The notes below the pieces were generated by a model. The model was not told the origin of the DNA. It saw only the letters and a program-made list of their open reading frames with translations, and made no database searches. The position numbers were made by a program, and so were the translations under genes. A stretch of DNA of 64,000 nucleotides. It comes from Adenophora triphylla var. japonica (taxonomy: Eukaryota; Streptophyta; Magnoliopsida; Asterales; Campanulaceae). How positions within the stretch are numbered: position 1 is the first letter of the stretch; every line of letters starts with the position of its first letter. The stretch is from the NCBI GenBank assembly GCA_022495995.1, contig JAFEMH010004880.1, forward strand, positions 62,001-126,000, in the 5' to 3' direction. Below, one piece after another: positions 23,176 to 33,002 of the stretch.

Positions 23176-25413
23176 TGTAACGACCCTAACCCTAGGCACT
23201 AATTTTAATATCATATTGTATGCTTTTAATATTATTGTTAATATTATGTGTCCATTTTTATATACTGATTTCATATGCTAGGATACATGATAGTAAAATA
23301 AATTAATGTTCTAGGAAAAATATAAAAATAGCAAATAAATAAATAATAGGAGGAGGATAAATTGGGTAGATAAATAATTAGAGTGATGGGTCTAATTAAA
23401 ATGTGAAAGCCTTAGTTTGAGGGGGGGGGCATTCCCTTCCCCCTAATTTCCTCAACTTAGGGCCTCAATAGTCAACACACACCCTATCCTCCCCATACCT
23501 TCCTTCACTCTCCCCATACTCTCTCTATTCACTTTCATCTTCTTCTTCATTTTCTTCTTACATTTCCTCCATGGAACTCCATTGAAGCCTTCCCATCCCA
23601 AGTCTTGTAGCTAGCCTATTTCTCCACCATTTTCAAGTCCAAGAGCATTTTTGAGGTTGGATCATCTAGAGGAACAAATCAAGCTAAGAAGATCAACATT
23701 TTATTCTAAAAACCTAAGGTAAGTTGTTATGACTTCCCTTCTTATAAATGTTCATAAATTATAAATGTTATCCTTGTTATATTAATGGTTGTTATATGCT
23801 TTGGAAACCTTGTAGGAGTGGGATGATTGATAAATGAAATAGGATGATTTAAATGTTCATGGTAGTTGATGTAGAGAGTATGAATTGGGTGGAAGATTTA
23901 GGGATGAATAAATTAGGTTTACATTTCTATGGGTTTACTTGGTTTATGATGATCCTTGTAGAGCTAGAAATCACTTGGTGTTCATGAGTATAAAGAGTAT
24001 TGTAAAGGAAAGGAAAAATGGTAAGAAAGGGAATTTAGGAAACCTGGAAATTGGATCGTGCACTTGGGCGGTCGCCCGGGGGCATGAGCGGCCGCCCATG
24101 TGTCCAGAAACTTGAGTGCCTTGGAAAAGCCTCTTGGGCGGTCGCCCAAGAGGTGTTGAGCGGTCGCCCTTCCCTTTGAATTCCTCTATGAGCGGTCGCC
24201 CATGCTGGTGTGTGCGGGCGCCCAACTAGACAGAAACTTGGAACCATTTGAAAACCCACTTGGGCGGTCGCCCAAGTGGTATGGGCGGTCGCCCAAGCCT
24301 TCAGAACTGAACTTTAAATCTGAATCAGAATTTGTTTAGCAATCTTGTTTGGTCACTTATAGATTATAACTCCCACTTGGTAAATTGAACGTGAATCTTC
24401 ATAGAGGCCTTGTATTATTGTATAATGACCTTGTAGGATGGATTGATGGTACTTCCTTGCCTTACATTGAGTTCATATACATTGGTTATATTATGCATAG
24501 TGTGTTGATCAAATGTTGCACTATGATATTGGTTGGACATGAGTATATTTTACCATGTTGATATATTGTTATCCCTTTTTGTGGATTTTATTCAAGTATC
24601 TATTATGTGCTTGATAATGTGTGAGTCAGCTGACATTGGGGGTATAACATAATACGATCAATTATGGAAGTGTGACCTAATGTGATCGGATTATGTTATA
24701 TTCATGGCCGTCCCCTCCTGTGGCCACAGGATGGGGTATAGCATCTGTATTGAGCCAAAAGCCTTACAGAGTTGCTACTATCTTATTTGGTTCCCTGAAA
24801 AACGGGTCTTATAAGATGTGAGTATTGCTTAAGCAACTCACTGTAAGATTGGAGTATTATTATACCCAATGTTGTACGACTATCGTTCGTACGGGAAAAG
24901 GTAAACCAAGGTAATGGAATGTGTTTACAGCTTTTCCCAAGGTGTTACGTGCGACTTGTTATGTGTTGCATTTATCTGGCATATTGCTGCATTCATAATA
25001 GCTTGCTGAGATTTATTCTCACCCCTCTCCCTTTAATGTTTTTAGATCCCGAGACAGGAGGACCGGCCAAGTAAGGACGGAAAGGAGTTTGGCAGTGAGC
25101 TTTTGGGTATTGTCGGGGTACGTTAGGTTGGCGTAGAAAGTATTTTGTTATAATTCCTTTTGGGAGTTTGTAATTATAAACTTTACATTTCTACGTTAAA
25201 ACCAATATCTTTTGTAACTAAACAGGTAAAGGTTTTCAAAGTTGGTCAACTCCTCCTCCAATGTGGAGAGGAGTGGAGTTATTTTGAAATGACAACGTTA
25301 ATGATATTTATGTTTGAAGTTTAATTTAAAGTTTTAAAAGTTTAGTAAATTTGGGTTAGTTTGAGGACGCTCCAACTCGGGACACGTGTAGGTCCCGGGT
25401 CGGGGTCCTCACA
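23176..25413 (+). repeat. T 3' LTR (2238 bp)
   Basis: Starts TGTAACGACCC and ends GGGGTCCTCACA. Only one LTR is present. AAACCTAAGGTAAGTTG near 23700 would be a good 5' splice site, so a spliced leader is possible. The middle carries an array of GC-rich palindromes (24066-24294). Confidence 0.85.
24066..24294. repeat. GGGCGGTCGCCC palindrome cluster in the T LTR
   Basis: Eight copies of GGGCGGTCGCCC or close variants at 24066, 24086, 24136, 24158, 24190, 24214 (GCGGGCGCCC), 24262 and 24283. Several extend to CTTGGGCGGTCGCCCAAG. Copies come in pairs about 20 bp apart, separated by segments with CAGAAACTTG. They stand out from the A/T-rich surroundings. Confidence 0.93.
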
Positions 25414-26127
25414 TTATACCTCCAGAGGGAACTTGAAGCGTGTCAAGGAATTGACAGCCTTCCGGCTATACCGATCTAGAGCGAAATAGAGCTCTGCCAG
25501 CCCTGCCTCTCCCCAAGATATCTCTCCAGCCATCCCCACATCCTCCAGGGACCGCAGCAAAGCAAAAACAGCCGTCCCCTCGGCATGTCCAAAAAGAGTG
25601 CTCGAAAAAGCAAACCATAAAAAGGCCCTAGCAATCTGCTCAGCGCCTATCCTCTCATCTCCAGCCTCGTAGCTCCCAATTATCTCCACAATATTTCCCT
25701 CGACCACAACGTACTCCATACCCATCCCCTTTTTGGGAATAGGGGAAAATCCTAGCAGGGCCTGCAGATCCTGATCGTTGTAGCCGTCTCTCCACTCAAT
25801 GCTGCGTCCATTAAAGGACAAGCCCGTAATCGCAGCATAGTCAGAAGACGTAACCGTCGCCTCGCCCCAGAGGAAGTGGAATGTGTGGGCCACGTCCTAC
25901 CAGTGCTGTGCCAAAGCGAAGATCAGACTCTTTCTCTTGGGAAACTTGACCAACCCCCTCAAGCACTCAATGAACTCGTACAGCCCGGTCTCAATGACAA
26001 TCTGTCTCGGACTCATCAAAGCTCCTCTGCCAATATCTGGAAGCCGGTCCCAAAGACCAATCACAGACTCCACTGATCCTCGAGTCTTCATCTTGTTCAG
26101 CTGCTGCGTCACAAAGCGATCTCCACC

Positions 26128-26997
26128 CTGCAATTGAAAAAAAAAAAAAAAAGAGTCAAAAAAAATTTTGCATTCAAAAAAAATTTGCATTAAAATAAAA
26201 AAGGAGCATGCACATGCATCATAGACATAAAATTTTGAAGAAAATTCGGCAGCATAACAGCATGCAATGAACCTAGCCCCATTTTTCTTGCACAAAAGAA
26301 AGCAGTTTTCACCAAATCCCAATCAACATTCATTCATACATGAAAAAAAAAATTCATACAAGGAGTCAACGGAAGTAAAAACTCCGTCCCATTTTTCATA
26401 AAATAACATGCATACATTCATTCAACGGAAGCAAAAACTCCGTCCCATTTTTCATGAAATAACATACATAAACAATTTTTTCAAATCATTCATTCAATCA
26501 AAGGGAACGAAAAATCCGTCCCAGTTTTCATAGAAAATCACATTCTCAAAAAAAATACATTCATCATTCCATCACAAAAAAAAAAGAAAAAGAAAAAGAA
26601 AAGCATGCACACATTCATGTCAACATTGCAACAAAAAAAAGGTCCGTCCCAATTTTGGGAAATTTTCATCATAGTCTCATATTTCAAAAAAAAAATTTGG
26701 CAAAAATGCCCATTCTTTTTTTCAAACAAAATGCACATTTGCATATCATCAAAAATCAAGATTCAAAGTCAAGAACACAAATTTTTCAAATTTTCGGCAA
26801 AAATGTCCATTCTTTTTTCAAGCAAAATGCATTACCCATATACTCATTACAACATGCAAAGCATCAAAATCAAAATCCAAGGCCAAGAACATTGATATTC
26901 GGAATTTTCAAAAAAAAAAAACAAAATCAAAAATCACCAAAAAATCAATTTCAAGCAAGAAATCGACAAAGGGATCGAAAAAAAATTCGAAGTATAC
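26128..26997 (-). other. Intron 1 of antisense ORF A (870 bp)
   Basis: A/T-rich on the minus strand, with GT at 26997 and a T-rich tract before AG at 26128. It contains repeated segments with AAACTCCGTCCCATTTTTCAT spaced about 60 bp apart (26380-26660). No coding content. Confidence 0.65.
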
Positions 26998-27298
26998 CGT
27001 GCGAAGACTCGGATCAGTGGCCCAATGTTGCCACGCATCGGGGTCGGGCTCCTCCGCAATCGATTGCGAAAGGGTGTAGTGCCTCCTCATTCGAACAAGC
27101 TCCAATCGCCTCTCCGCTACCGGACCACGTCCTTGGCCTTGAATGGCTACTCCCGCGTGTTCCATTGCTCGAAAAATCCAAGAAAACGGATGATTTTCGA
27201 AGCTTTTCTTGGCCAACAATGGCTTCCCCTCGGTTTCTCTCTCTTCTCTCTCGTAAACTGGAAAGAAATTGTGAGGAAGAAGGAGATGGGCGGCGGCC

Positions 27299-27338
27299 TT
27301 TATTAAAACCTGTCCAGATTGCATTCTCCTCCGCGCGG
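27299..27338 (-). promoter_or_regulatory. Candidate promoter of antisense ORF A (LTR-like)
   Basis: On the minus strand ACCATCCGCGCGGA (box CCGCGCGG at 27331-27338) is followed 22-23 bp later by TTTTAATAAAG (27299-27308) and then GGCC, about 135 bp upstream of the ORF A start. The solo LTR S has the same ACCATCCGCGCGGA 14-mer, with TATAAATTGAGGCC at 23-24 bp spacing. Promoter function is inferred. Confidence 0.55.
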
Positions 27339-27454
27339 ATGGTTTTGAAGGGTCAAAATGACCCTTTTGCCCTTTAAAAATCCAGGACTCTGCAGTTTAG
27401 TCCTCAACTTGACCCAAGTTAACCAAAGTCAACCCCCTTTCAAGGAAATCACCC

Positions 27455-29100
27455 CCGGCAGTCAAACGTAAGTCCGATTTCTCCGAGAAAGATAACGAAA
27501 TCCCGTCTCTTTCATCAAAATCACTCAACGGCAGTCAAACGTAAGTCCGATTTCCCCGAGAAAGATAACGGAATCCCGTTTCTTTCATCAAAATTATTCA
27601 ACGGCAGTCAAACGTAAGTCCGATTTCCCCGAGAAAGATAACGGAATCCCGTCTCTTTCATCAAAATCATCAACGACAGTCAAACGTAAGATCAATCTCC
27701 CCGATAAAGTTAACGGAATCCCGTTTCTTTCATCAAAATCATCAACGACAGTCAAACGTAAGACCAATCTCCCCGAGAAAGTTAACGGAATCCCGTTTCT
27801 TTCATCAAAATCATTCGACGGCAATAAAACGTAAGTCCGATCTCCCTGAGAAAGATAACGGGATCCCGTATCTTTCATCAAAATTATTCCCCGGCAGTAA
27901 AACGTAAGTCCGATCTCCCTGAGAAAGATAACAGGATCCCGTATCTTTCATCAAAATTATTCCCCGACAGTAGACGGAATCCCGTCTCTTTCATCAAAAT
28001 CATCAACGGCAGTCAAACGTAAGACCGATCTCCCCGAGAAAGTTAACGGAATCCCGTTTCTTTCATCAAAATCATCAACGGCAGTCAAACGTAAGACCGA
28101 TCTCCCCGAGAAAGTTAACGGAATCCCGTTTCTTTCATCAAAATCATCAACGGCAGTCAAACGTAAGTCCGATTTCCCCGAGAAAGATAACGGAATCCCG
28201 TCTCTTTCATCAAAATCATCAACGGCAGTAAAACGTAAGTCCGATCTCCCTGAGAAAGATAACGGAATCCCGTCTCTTTCATCAAAATCATCAACGGCAG
28301 TCAAACGTAAGTCCGATTTCCCCGAGAAAGATAACGGAATCCCGTTTCTTTCATCAAAATTATTCAACGGCAGTCAAACGTAAGACCGATCTCCCCGAGA
28401 AAGTTAACGGAATCCCGTTTCTTTCATCAACGGCAGTCAAACGTAAGTCTGATTTCCCCGAGAAAGATAACGGAATCCCGTCTCTTTCATCAAAATCACT
28501 CAACGGCATTAAAACGTAAGTCCGATCTCCCTGAGAAAGATAACGAAATCCCGTCTCTTTCATCAAAATCATCAACGGCAGTCAAACGTAAGTCCGATTT
28601 CCCCGAGAAAGATAACGGAATCACGTTTCTTTCATCAAAATTATTCAACGGCAGTCAAACGTAAGACCGATCTCCCCGAGAAAGTTAACGGAATCCCGTT
28701 TCTTTCATCAACGACAGTCAAACGTAAGTCCGATTTCCCCGAGAAAGATGACGGAATCCCGTCTCTTTCATCAAAATCATCAACGACAGTCAAACGTAAG
28801 TCCGATTTCCCTGAGAAAGATAACGGAATCCCGTATCTTTCATCAAAATCATCAACGACAGTCAAACGTAAGTCCGATTTCCCTGAGAAAGATAACTGAA
28901 TCCCGTATCTTTCATCAAAATCGTCAACGGCAGTCAAACGTAAGTCCGATTTTCCCGAGAAAGATGACGGAATCTCGTCTCTTTCATCAAAATCACCAAC
29001 GGCAGTAAAACGTAAGACCGATCTCCCCGAGAAAGATAACGGGATCCCGTATCTTTCATCAAAATTATTCCCCGGCAGTAAAATGTAAGACCGATTTCCC
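27455..29100. repeat. 72-bp tandem array in the H 3'UTR (about 22 units)
   Basis: Head-to-tail units of 72-75 bp (a few shortened to about 60) containing AACGGCAGTCAAACGTAAGT, CCCCGAGAAAGATAACGG and AATCCCGTCTCTTTCATCAA. Variants alternate GTAAGTCCGATTT with GTAAGACCGATCT and GATAACGG with GTTAACGG, giving higher-order mixing. Because the unit is a multiple of three, the minus strand stays open over long stretches, reading a 24-residue repeat with DDFDERNGIPLTFSG. Confidence 0.95.
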
Positions 29101-29842
29101 CGACGAATACGTCTGATTTTTCCCCAGCAAAGGCCAACAAGATCCCCAGCAAAGTTAACGGAATCCCAAAAGCCAACGAAATCTCGAGTAGATCTCGAAC
29201 TACGAAAGGGCTTGATTCCCACTAGGGATACGTAGGTAGCCTATCATTAGGTCCAAATTTCCCAGACCAAAACGGTCACCCTCTCCTTCGGCAGCAGACA
29301 AAGTCCACCGAAAGGCCATTTCAAATCAAGGTTCGAGGCACCTAAAACGCCATCATCAAGGTTCGAGGCACCTAAAACGCCATCTTCAAGGTTTGAGGCA
29401 CCTAAAACGCCATCATCAAGGTTCGAGGCACCTAAAACGCCATCATCTCCAGGACCAAAGACCCGAACTACGACTGGCTTGATTCCTCTTAAGGATACGT
29501 AGGTAGCCTATCATTAGGTTCAGCCATCCGACCGAAAATGGTCATTCCTATCCCCTGCAGAGCGGATATACAATTTTAGCCATCCGACCGAAAATGGTCA
29601 TCTCTTATTCCCAGCAGAGTTTCTTTCCAAAGAACCGATCGCGAACTCGCTCATCGGAGTTCGAGGCACCTAAAACGCCATCATCTCCAGGGTCAAAGAC
29701 CCGAACTACGGCCGGCTTGATTCCTCTTAAGGATACGTAGATAGCCTATTAAATAGGTTCAGCCGCTAGATCACTTGATCATCCTGCCAAATATGGAGCC
29801 TTACTCTTATCGAAGACCCCGCTTCCTTCGAAAGCGCCGTCG
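29101..29842 (+). repeat. H distal 3'UTR: repeated modules
   Basis: Non-coding. Three copies of a module CGAACTACG...GGCTTGATTCC...GGATACGTAG(G/A)TAGCCTAT lie at 29195-29250, 29463-29525 and 29701-29765. Four 30-bp units with TCGAGGCACCTAAAACGCC lie at 29328-29450 with a further partial copy near 29660. The terminal part (29760-29842) is the reverse complement of the N 3' end at 5437-5520, so H and N share this end and belong to one family. Confidence 0.8.
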
Positions 29843-29854
29843 CCGAGGGGCTAC
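29843..29854 (+). other. H polypurine-tract region
   Basis: CCGAGGGGCTAC directly before the H 3' LTR; identical to the N PPT on the opposite strand. Confidence 0.72.
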
Positions 29855-30639
29855 TGTAAGTGCTCCAATTTGAGCTTGTTAGTATTTTCGTTAGAAAATT
29901 AACGAAAGTTATAACATTCCTAACAATTCCTAACATTCCTAACATTTCTAACCAAGTAAGGGTAGATTAGGGATTGCCAAAAAAAGATAAACCAAAGAAA
30001 GAATCAAAAAAGCAAAAGAAATGGTCAAAAACCCGAAATAGAAATGGTTGGGACATTTTCTGTTGCTTAATTTGAATTTTATTCCTTGTGTCCAAAGCCT
30101 GAAGCTGTAATTAATGAACAGTGCACGCTGCTGATCATGTCCGCGCGGATGGTTTTGTATTTTTCAGAGGGCTATAAATTGAGGCCTTCAGTTTCAGAAA
30201 CAAGGGAGAAAAAAACACAATTTGCAACTGCACCTTGGCGAAAATAGTGAGAAAACAGTGAGAATTCTCTAGAATTGTCACCTTTTTCTCAACTATTCAC
30301 CCAAAATCACACTCACTCAAACACTCTCATATTCAAGCCTCAAATACTCTTACATTCAAGCCTAAAACTCCAAAACACAAAGAAGATTGGTAAACCCTCC
30401 TTCTCCTTACCCTAAACTCCTTCATGCATACATTTTCAAACTCCAAAATGTAGTTTGTTCATCTTCTTGTCTTAGATTCAAGAAGATCACCATGGAAGTT
30501 CATCTCCATGGAAGTTCAAGAAGATCACCATGAAAGTTCAAAAATGGCGTGGCGACTCCGGTCTTTTCGATTGGTTTTTCAAAGAAACGAAAAATTTCAA
30601 AGTAACCTTTCGGAAAAATTTTGGCGGCACATCATCACA
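29855..30639 (+). repeat. H 3' LTR (785 bp)
   Basis: Starts TGTAAGTGCTCCAATTTGAG, the same start as the N LTR read on its own strand, and ends GGCACATCATCACA. It is less than half the length of the N LTR, mainly through lack of the central block. It holds the core promoter and, at 30549-30560, the PBS-like GTGGCGACTCCG. Confidence 0.85.
30141..30178 (+). promoter_or_regulatory. H LTR core promoter: CCGCGCGG box plus TATAAA
   Basis: CCGCGCGG at 30141-30148, TATAAA at 30173-30178, followed by TTGAGGCC. Spacing is 24 bp. Assigned by match to the N and S LTRs. Confidence 0.7.
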
Positions 30640-31054
30640 GGTTCGACTGTCCATACCGAATATAATAAAAAGTAATACTCCTTCCGTTTCAGACCAAGGG
30701 TTCTAGGAGAGTATTTCACGGTTTTTAAGAATATTTTTAAAAAAATGAATAAAAAATTGAAAATGGGTAGAAGATTAGAGAAGAGAGAATGTAAAAATTA
30801 AAAATATTTAATAGGCGAGAGAATGAGTGGGAGAAATAGTAAGTTAGGCTTCATTTGTTTCGGGGAAAATGACTTCCGAAAAATGATTTCCTGAAAAATG
30901 TTTTCCGGAAAAGGAAAACGTTTTTCGGAAAAATGAAGATGTTTTCCTGGAAAACAACTTCCTTAGGAAAATTGGGAAAACGTTTTCCGGAAAATAAAGA
31001 TGTTTTTCGAAAAATGAAGATGTTTTCCGGAAAATTATTATTATTATGACTATT

Positions 31055-31059
31055 ATTAT
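31055..31059. repeat. Target-site duplication of R1, left copy (ATTAT)
   Basis: ATTAT precedes the R1 5' LTR and is repeated at 51356-51360. The target is an (ATT)n microsatellite, so part of the match could be by chance. Confidence 0.75.
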
Positions 31060-31720
31060 TGAACATACTAAAAGTGTCGAGCTGGGCCAAGCGAGTGAAG
31101 CCCAGTCCGCAAGCAATTATTGCCACCACATTCTCAGTGGGTTAGGCCCAATTATCACATGGCCCAAGGCCCATATTATTGATCTGTCGACTTAAGTTCA
31201 TTGTCCGACCTATCAGGTCCCGACCTAACTTAGTTCGACCTTATGATCCAAGATATACTTCGGGTACGATCCAACTCTACTCGTCAGTCAGGTCGACCCA
31301 ACACCAAGTGTCGACCTCGACCTGCCAAAGCAAGCGTCGAGCTAACGGTTACAGGCGCACGTGCTTCAAGTCTTTCCATAACTGGTTTCCTACAAATCAG
31401 GAGCCGTTCAGGACACGTTCACATGTTGAATAACTGTCCCTCAAATTACGGAGCTCATGTAGCCCTACCAAATATACCACTCTCATCAACTATAAATACA
31501 TTACCACTACAACGGTTGTGAGGTAACTGCAATTTTGTTATCTGAATATCATTTGTTCAATACATTTTTCCTCTCCAATTCATATACTTAGTCTCACGCC
31601 CGAGGGTCTAAGCCGGAGACACATCCGGCTAGTCGTGGGTTCTGATTTTCAGGTCAAGGAGTCAGGTGATCAGTCCTGCCACGTGTAGGAAGATTGATAA
31701 GCACATTTCCTGCGGCATCA
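31060..31720 (+). repeat. R1 5' LTR
   Basis: 661 bp. Upstream of TATAAATA (31491-31498) it has several GTCGAC/GTCGAG palindromic sites at 31292-31345. Near-identical to 50695-51355. Confidence 0.95.
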
Positions 31721-31721
31721 G

Positions 31722-31740
31722 TTTGGTTCCATTGCCGGGA
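31722..31740 (+). other. R1 primer-binding site
   Basis: TTTGGTTCCATTGCCGGGA follows the LTR by one base and is conserved in R2 at 57306. The priming tRNA could not be named from sequence alone. Confidence 0.6.
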
Positions 31741-31784
31741 AACGTGCATAGCTTGACCTCGAAGTTCCTTTTCGATCCACAACC

Positions 31785-33002
31785 ATGGTAACCCCGTACG
31801 GACATGTTACTGACGCTTCGGATGAATCCAATGAAGTGAATGTCAACACCAACACCAACGCCAATGCAAATACTGGGAATGCTAACTTGACTCCTCCTCC
31901 TCCTCAGTATCATCACGCAAGGGCAACTCGATCTAATAGTGTTGCTGATGGCAGGGGATTGCCAGATGGAAGAAGAGACAAACGGCCTATGGAGGGACAA
32001 GGAGCTCCACCTCCTCCAAAGTGTCAAATGGGGCAAATGAATGCCGGAAACAGGGCATGTCCCTCATCCAACCCCCTGAGCAGAAAGGAGATGATGTTGG
32101 AACGAGCTCAGATTCTGGTCGAGTTATTGGCAATGGAGGAGGCAGAGCAGGCTGACAAAAGGTCCGAAAGGGTAGCTCCCTCTCAAGTTTCTAACATGCA
32201 ACATGCTAGGAGTTTTAGGCCAAATGAAACTGTAGGACATAATGTTGACAACAGGATAGTGCAGCGCCTTCAGTCCCTTCTTCATGTTCCAAGTGACGAC
32301 CTGAGGGCCAGCCTCATCAGGAACAGGGAGCAGGAAGCCCAGTCTGATCTGAGAACACAGTTAGAGGCTAATCGGAGCTTGCGTGGTTCGCCTGCCAGGA
32401 CGCAAAGGTCGCAGTCCCATAGAGAAAGGAATGGGCGCAGGTCGCCTATGAGAGAGGGTAGACGCAGGTCGCCACCTGTAGATGATAGGCGCAGTCGCCA
32501 CCGAGGAAGATAGGCGCAGTCGCCACCTAGAGATGACGTGCGCAGTCTCCAATTCGGTCAGAAGGTCACCCTCACACAGGATAGGAGAAGCAAGCGCATA
32601 ACTCCCCTGTAGCGAGGGTTAGAGGTCAAATGATGTTCCCCTTAGAGACGGCTGCACGGACGATGCTAGAGAGTGGCTGCTATGGAAGAAGAAGTTCGAG
32701 CAGTGGGAAGCTGAAAAGAAAGGTGATACTGGAAAGAACGAACGAGTGGATTTTGCTCTTCGTCCCTTATCCAAGGAGTTGATCGACCGCCGACCTCCTC
32801 CCGGTTTCAGATTGCCTCTCTTGGAGAAGTATTCGGGTGCCACCAACGCCAAGAGCCACATACAGCACCTAGAAGCAACAATGTGCTTTGTCTCCAATGA
32901 GGACGACATGATGTGCAAAGCGCTCATCAGCACCCTCACAGGGGCAGCTCTTACATGGTTCAATGGTTTGGCATTGGGGAGCATCTCGACAAAGCCCCAC
33001 AT
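31785..33002 (+). pseudogene. gag: R1 gag, 3' part deleted
   Basis: The frame from the ATG at 31785 runs to 32513. An Asn/Thr-rich start leads to RGLPDGRRDKRPMEGQGAPP, a helical stretch (KEMMLERAQILVELLAMEEA) and an Arg/Ser-rich tail (RRSPMREGRRRSPP) made by about 30-bp repeats at 32415-32545. After frameshifts the capsid core continues at 32746 (FALRPLSKEL, LPLLEKYSGATNAKSHI, ALTWFNGLALG). At about 32990 it jumps straight to PHVPPR..., removing what R2 has between about 58585 and 59365, including the zinc knuckle. Confidence 0.82.

Larger units (their letters stand above)
21703..25413 (+). mobile_element. T: 5'-truncated Tekay/Del-type Ty3/gypsy chromovirus
   Basis: Plus-strand remnant carrying the end of RNase H/integrase, a chromodomain, PPT and a 2238-bp 3' LTR. 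The 5' LTR, gag, protease and RT are absent. It lies inside antisense ORF A of H, whose reading resumes on both sides. The right flank is TTATA (25414-25418) and the left edge shows TTGTA (21698-21702), a four-of-five match to a target duplication; the left boundary is uncertain by a few bases. Lineage is inferred from the integrase and from the chromodomain at the extreme C-terminus. Confidence 0.83.
20633..27165 (-). pseudogene. H antisense ORF A, plant-mobile-domain-like, spliced, split by T
   Basis: Antisense gene of at least three exons: 27165-26998, 26127-21230 (interrupted by T) and 21120-20633. Intron borders are GT/AG with in-frame joins (intron 1, 870 bp: TCGCACG|GTATAC and AATTGCAG|GGTGG; intron 2, 109 bp: ATGAAG|GTATGG and TCGTGCAG|TTTTC). 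Exon 2 resembles the plant mobile domain (HFLWGEATVTSSDYAAITGL, RAFLWFAFSSTLFG, SWGEAGLAELYFALDRYSR), known from transposable elements and MAIN-type plant proteins. The C-terminus is acidic (DEPSSGDEDDDSEPETF) with a basic RKRDREK patch. Damage: TAG near 25900 after AQHW, frameshifts near 21340 and 20850. The role in the element is unknown. Confidence 0.72.
1..30639 (+). mobile_element. H: Tat/Ogre-type Ty3/gypsy retrotransposon, 3' part
   Basis: A plus-strand LTR retrotransposon that enters from the left edge; its 5' LTR and leader lie outside the window. The order is gag, protease, G-patch, remnant pol, integrase C-terminus, two antisense ORFs, tandem repeats, PPT and 3' LTR. The DNGS-type protease motif, G-patch domain, CX2HX4HX4C knuckle and extra ORFs place it in the Tat/Ogre lineage of Ty3/gypsy (family knowledge). 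It is defective: RT and RNase H are missing and frames are broken. It is interrupted by N (3742-15902) and T (about 21703-25413). Continuity across N is shown by the protease frame resuming exactly after N and its target duplication. Confidence 0.88.

Noticed and set aside
28748..29008. Plus-strand frame with repeated FHQNHQRQSNVSP
   Set aside because: Another reading of the 72-bp array, no start context or homology.
32361..32552. Minus-strand frame across the R1 Arg-rich repeats
   Set aside because: Produced by the tandem repeat in the gag sequence on the other strand.
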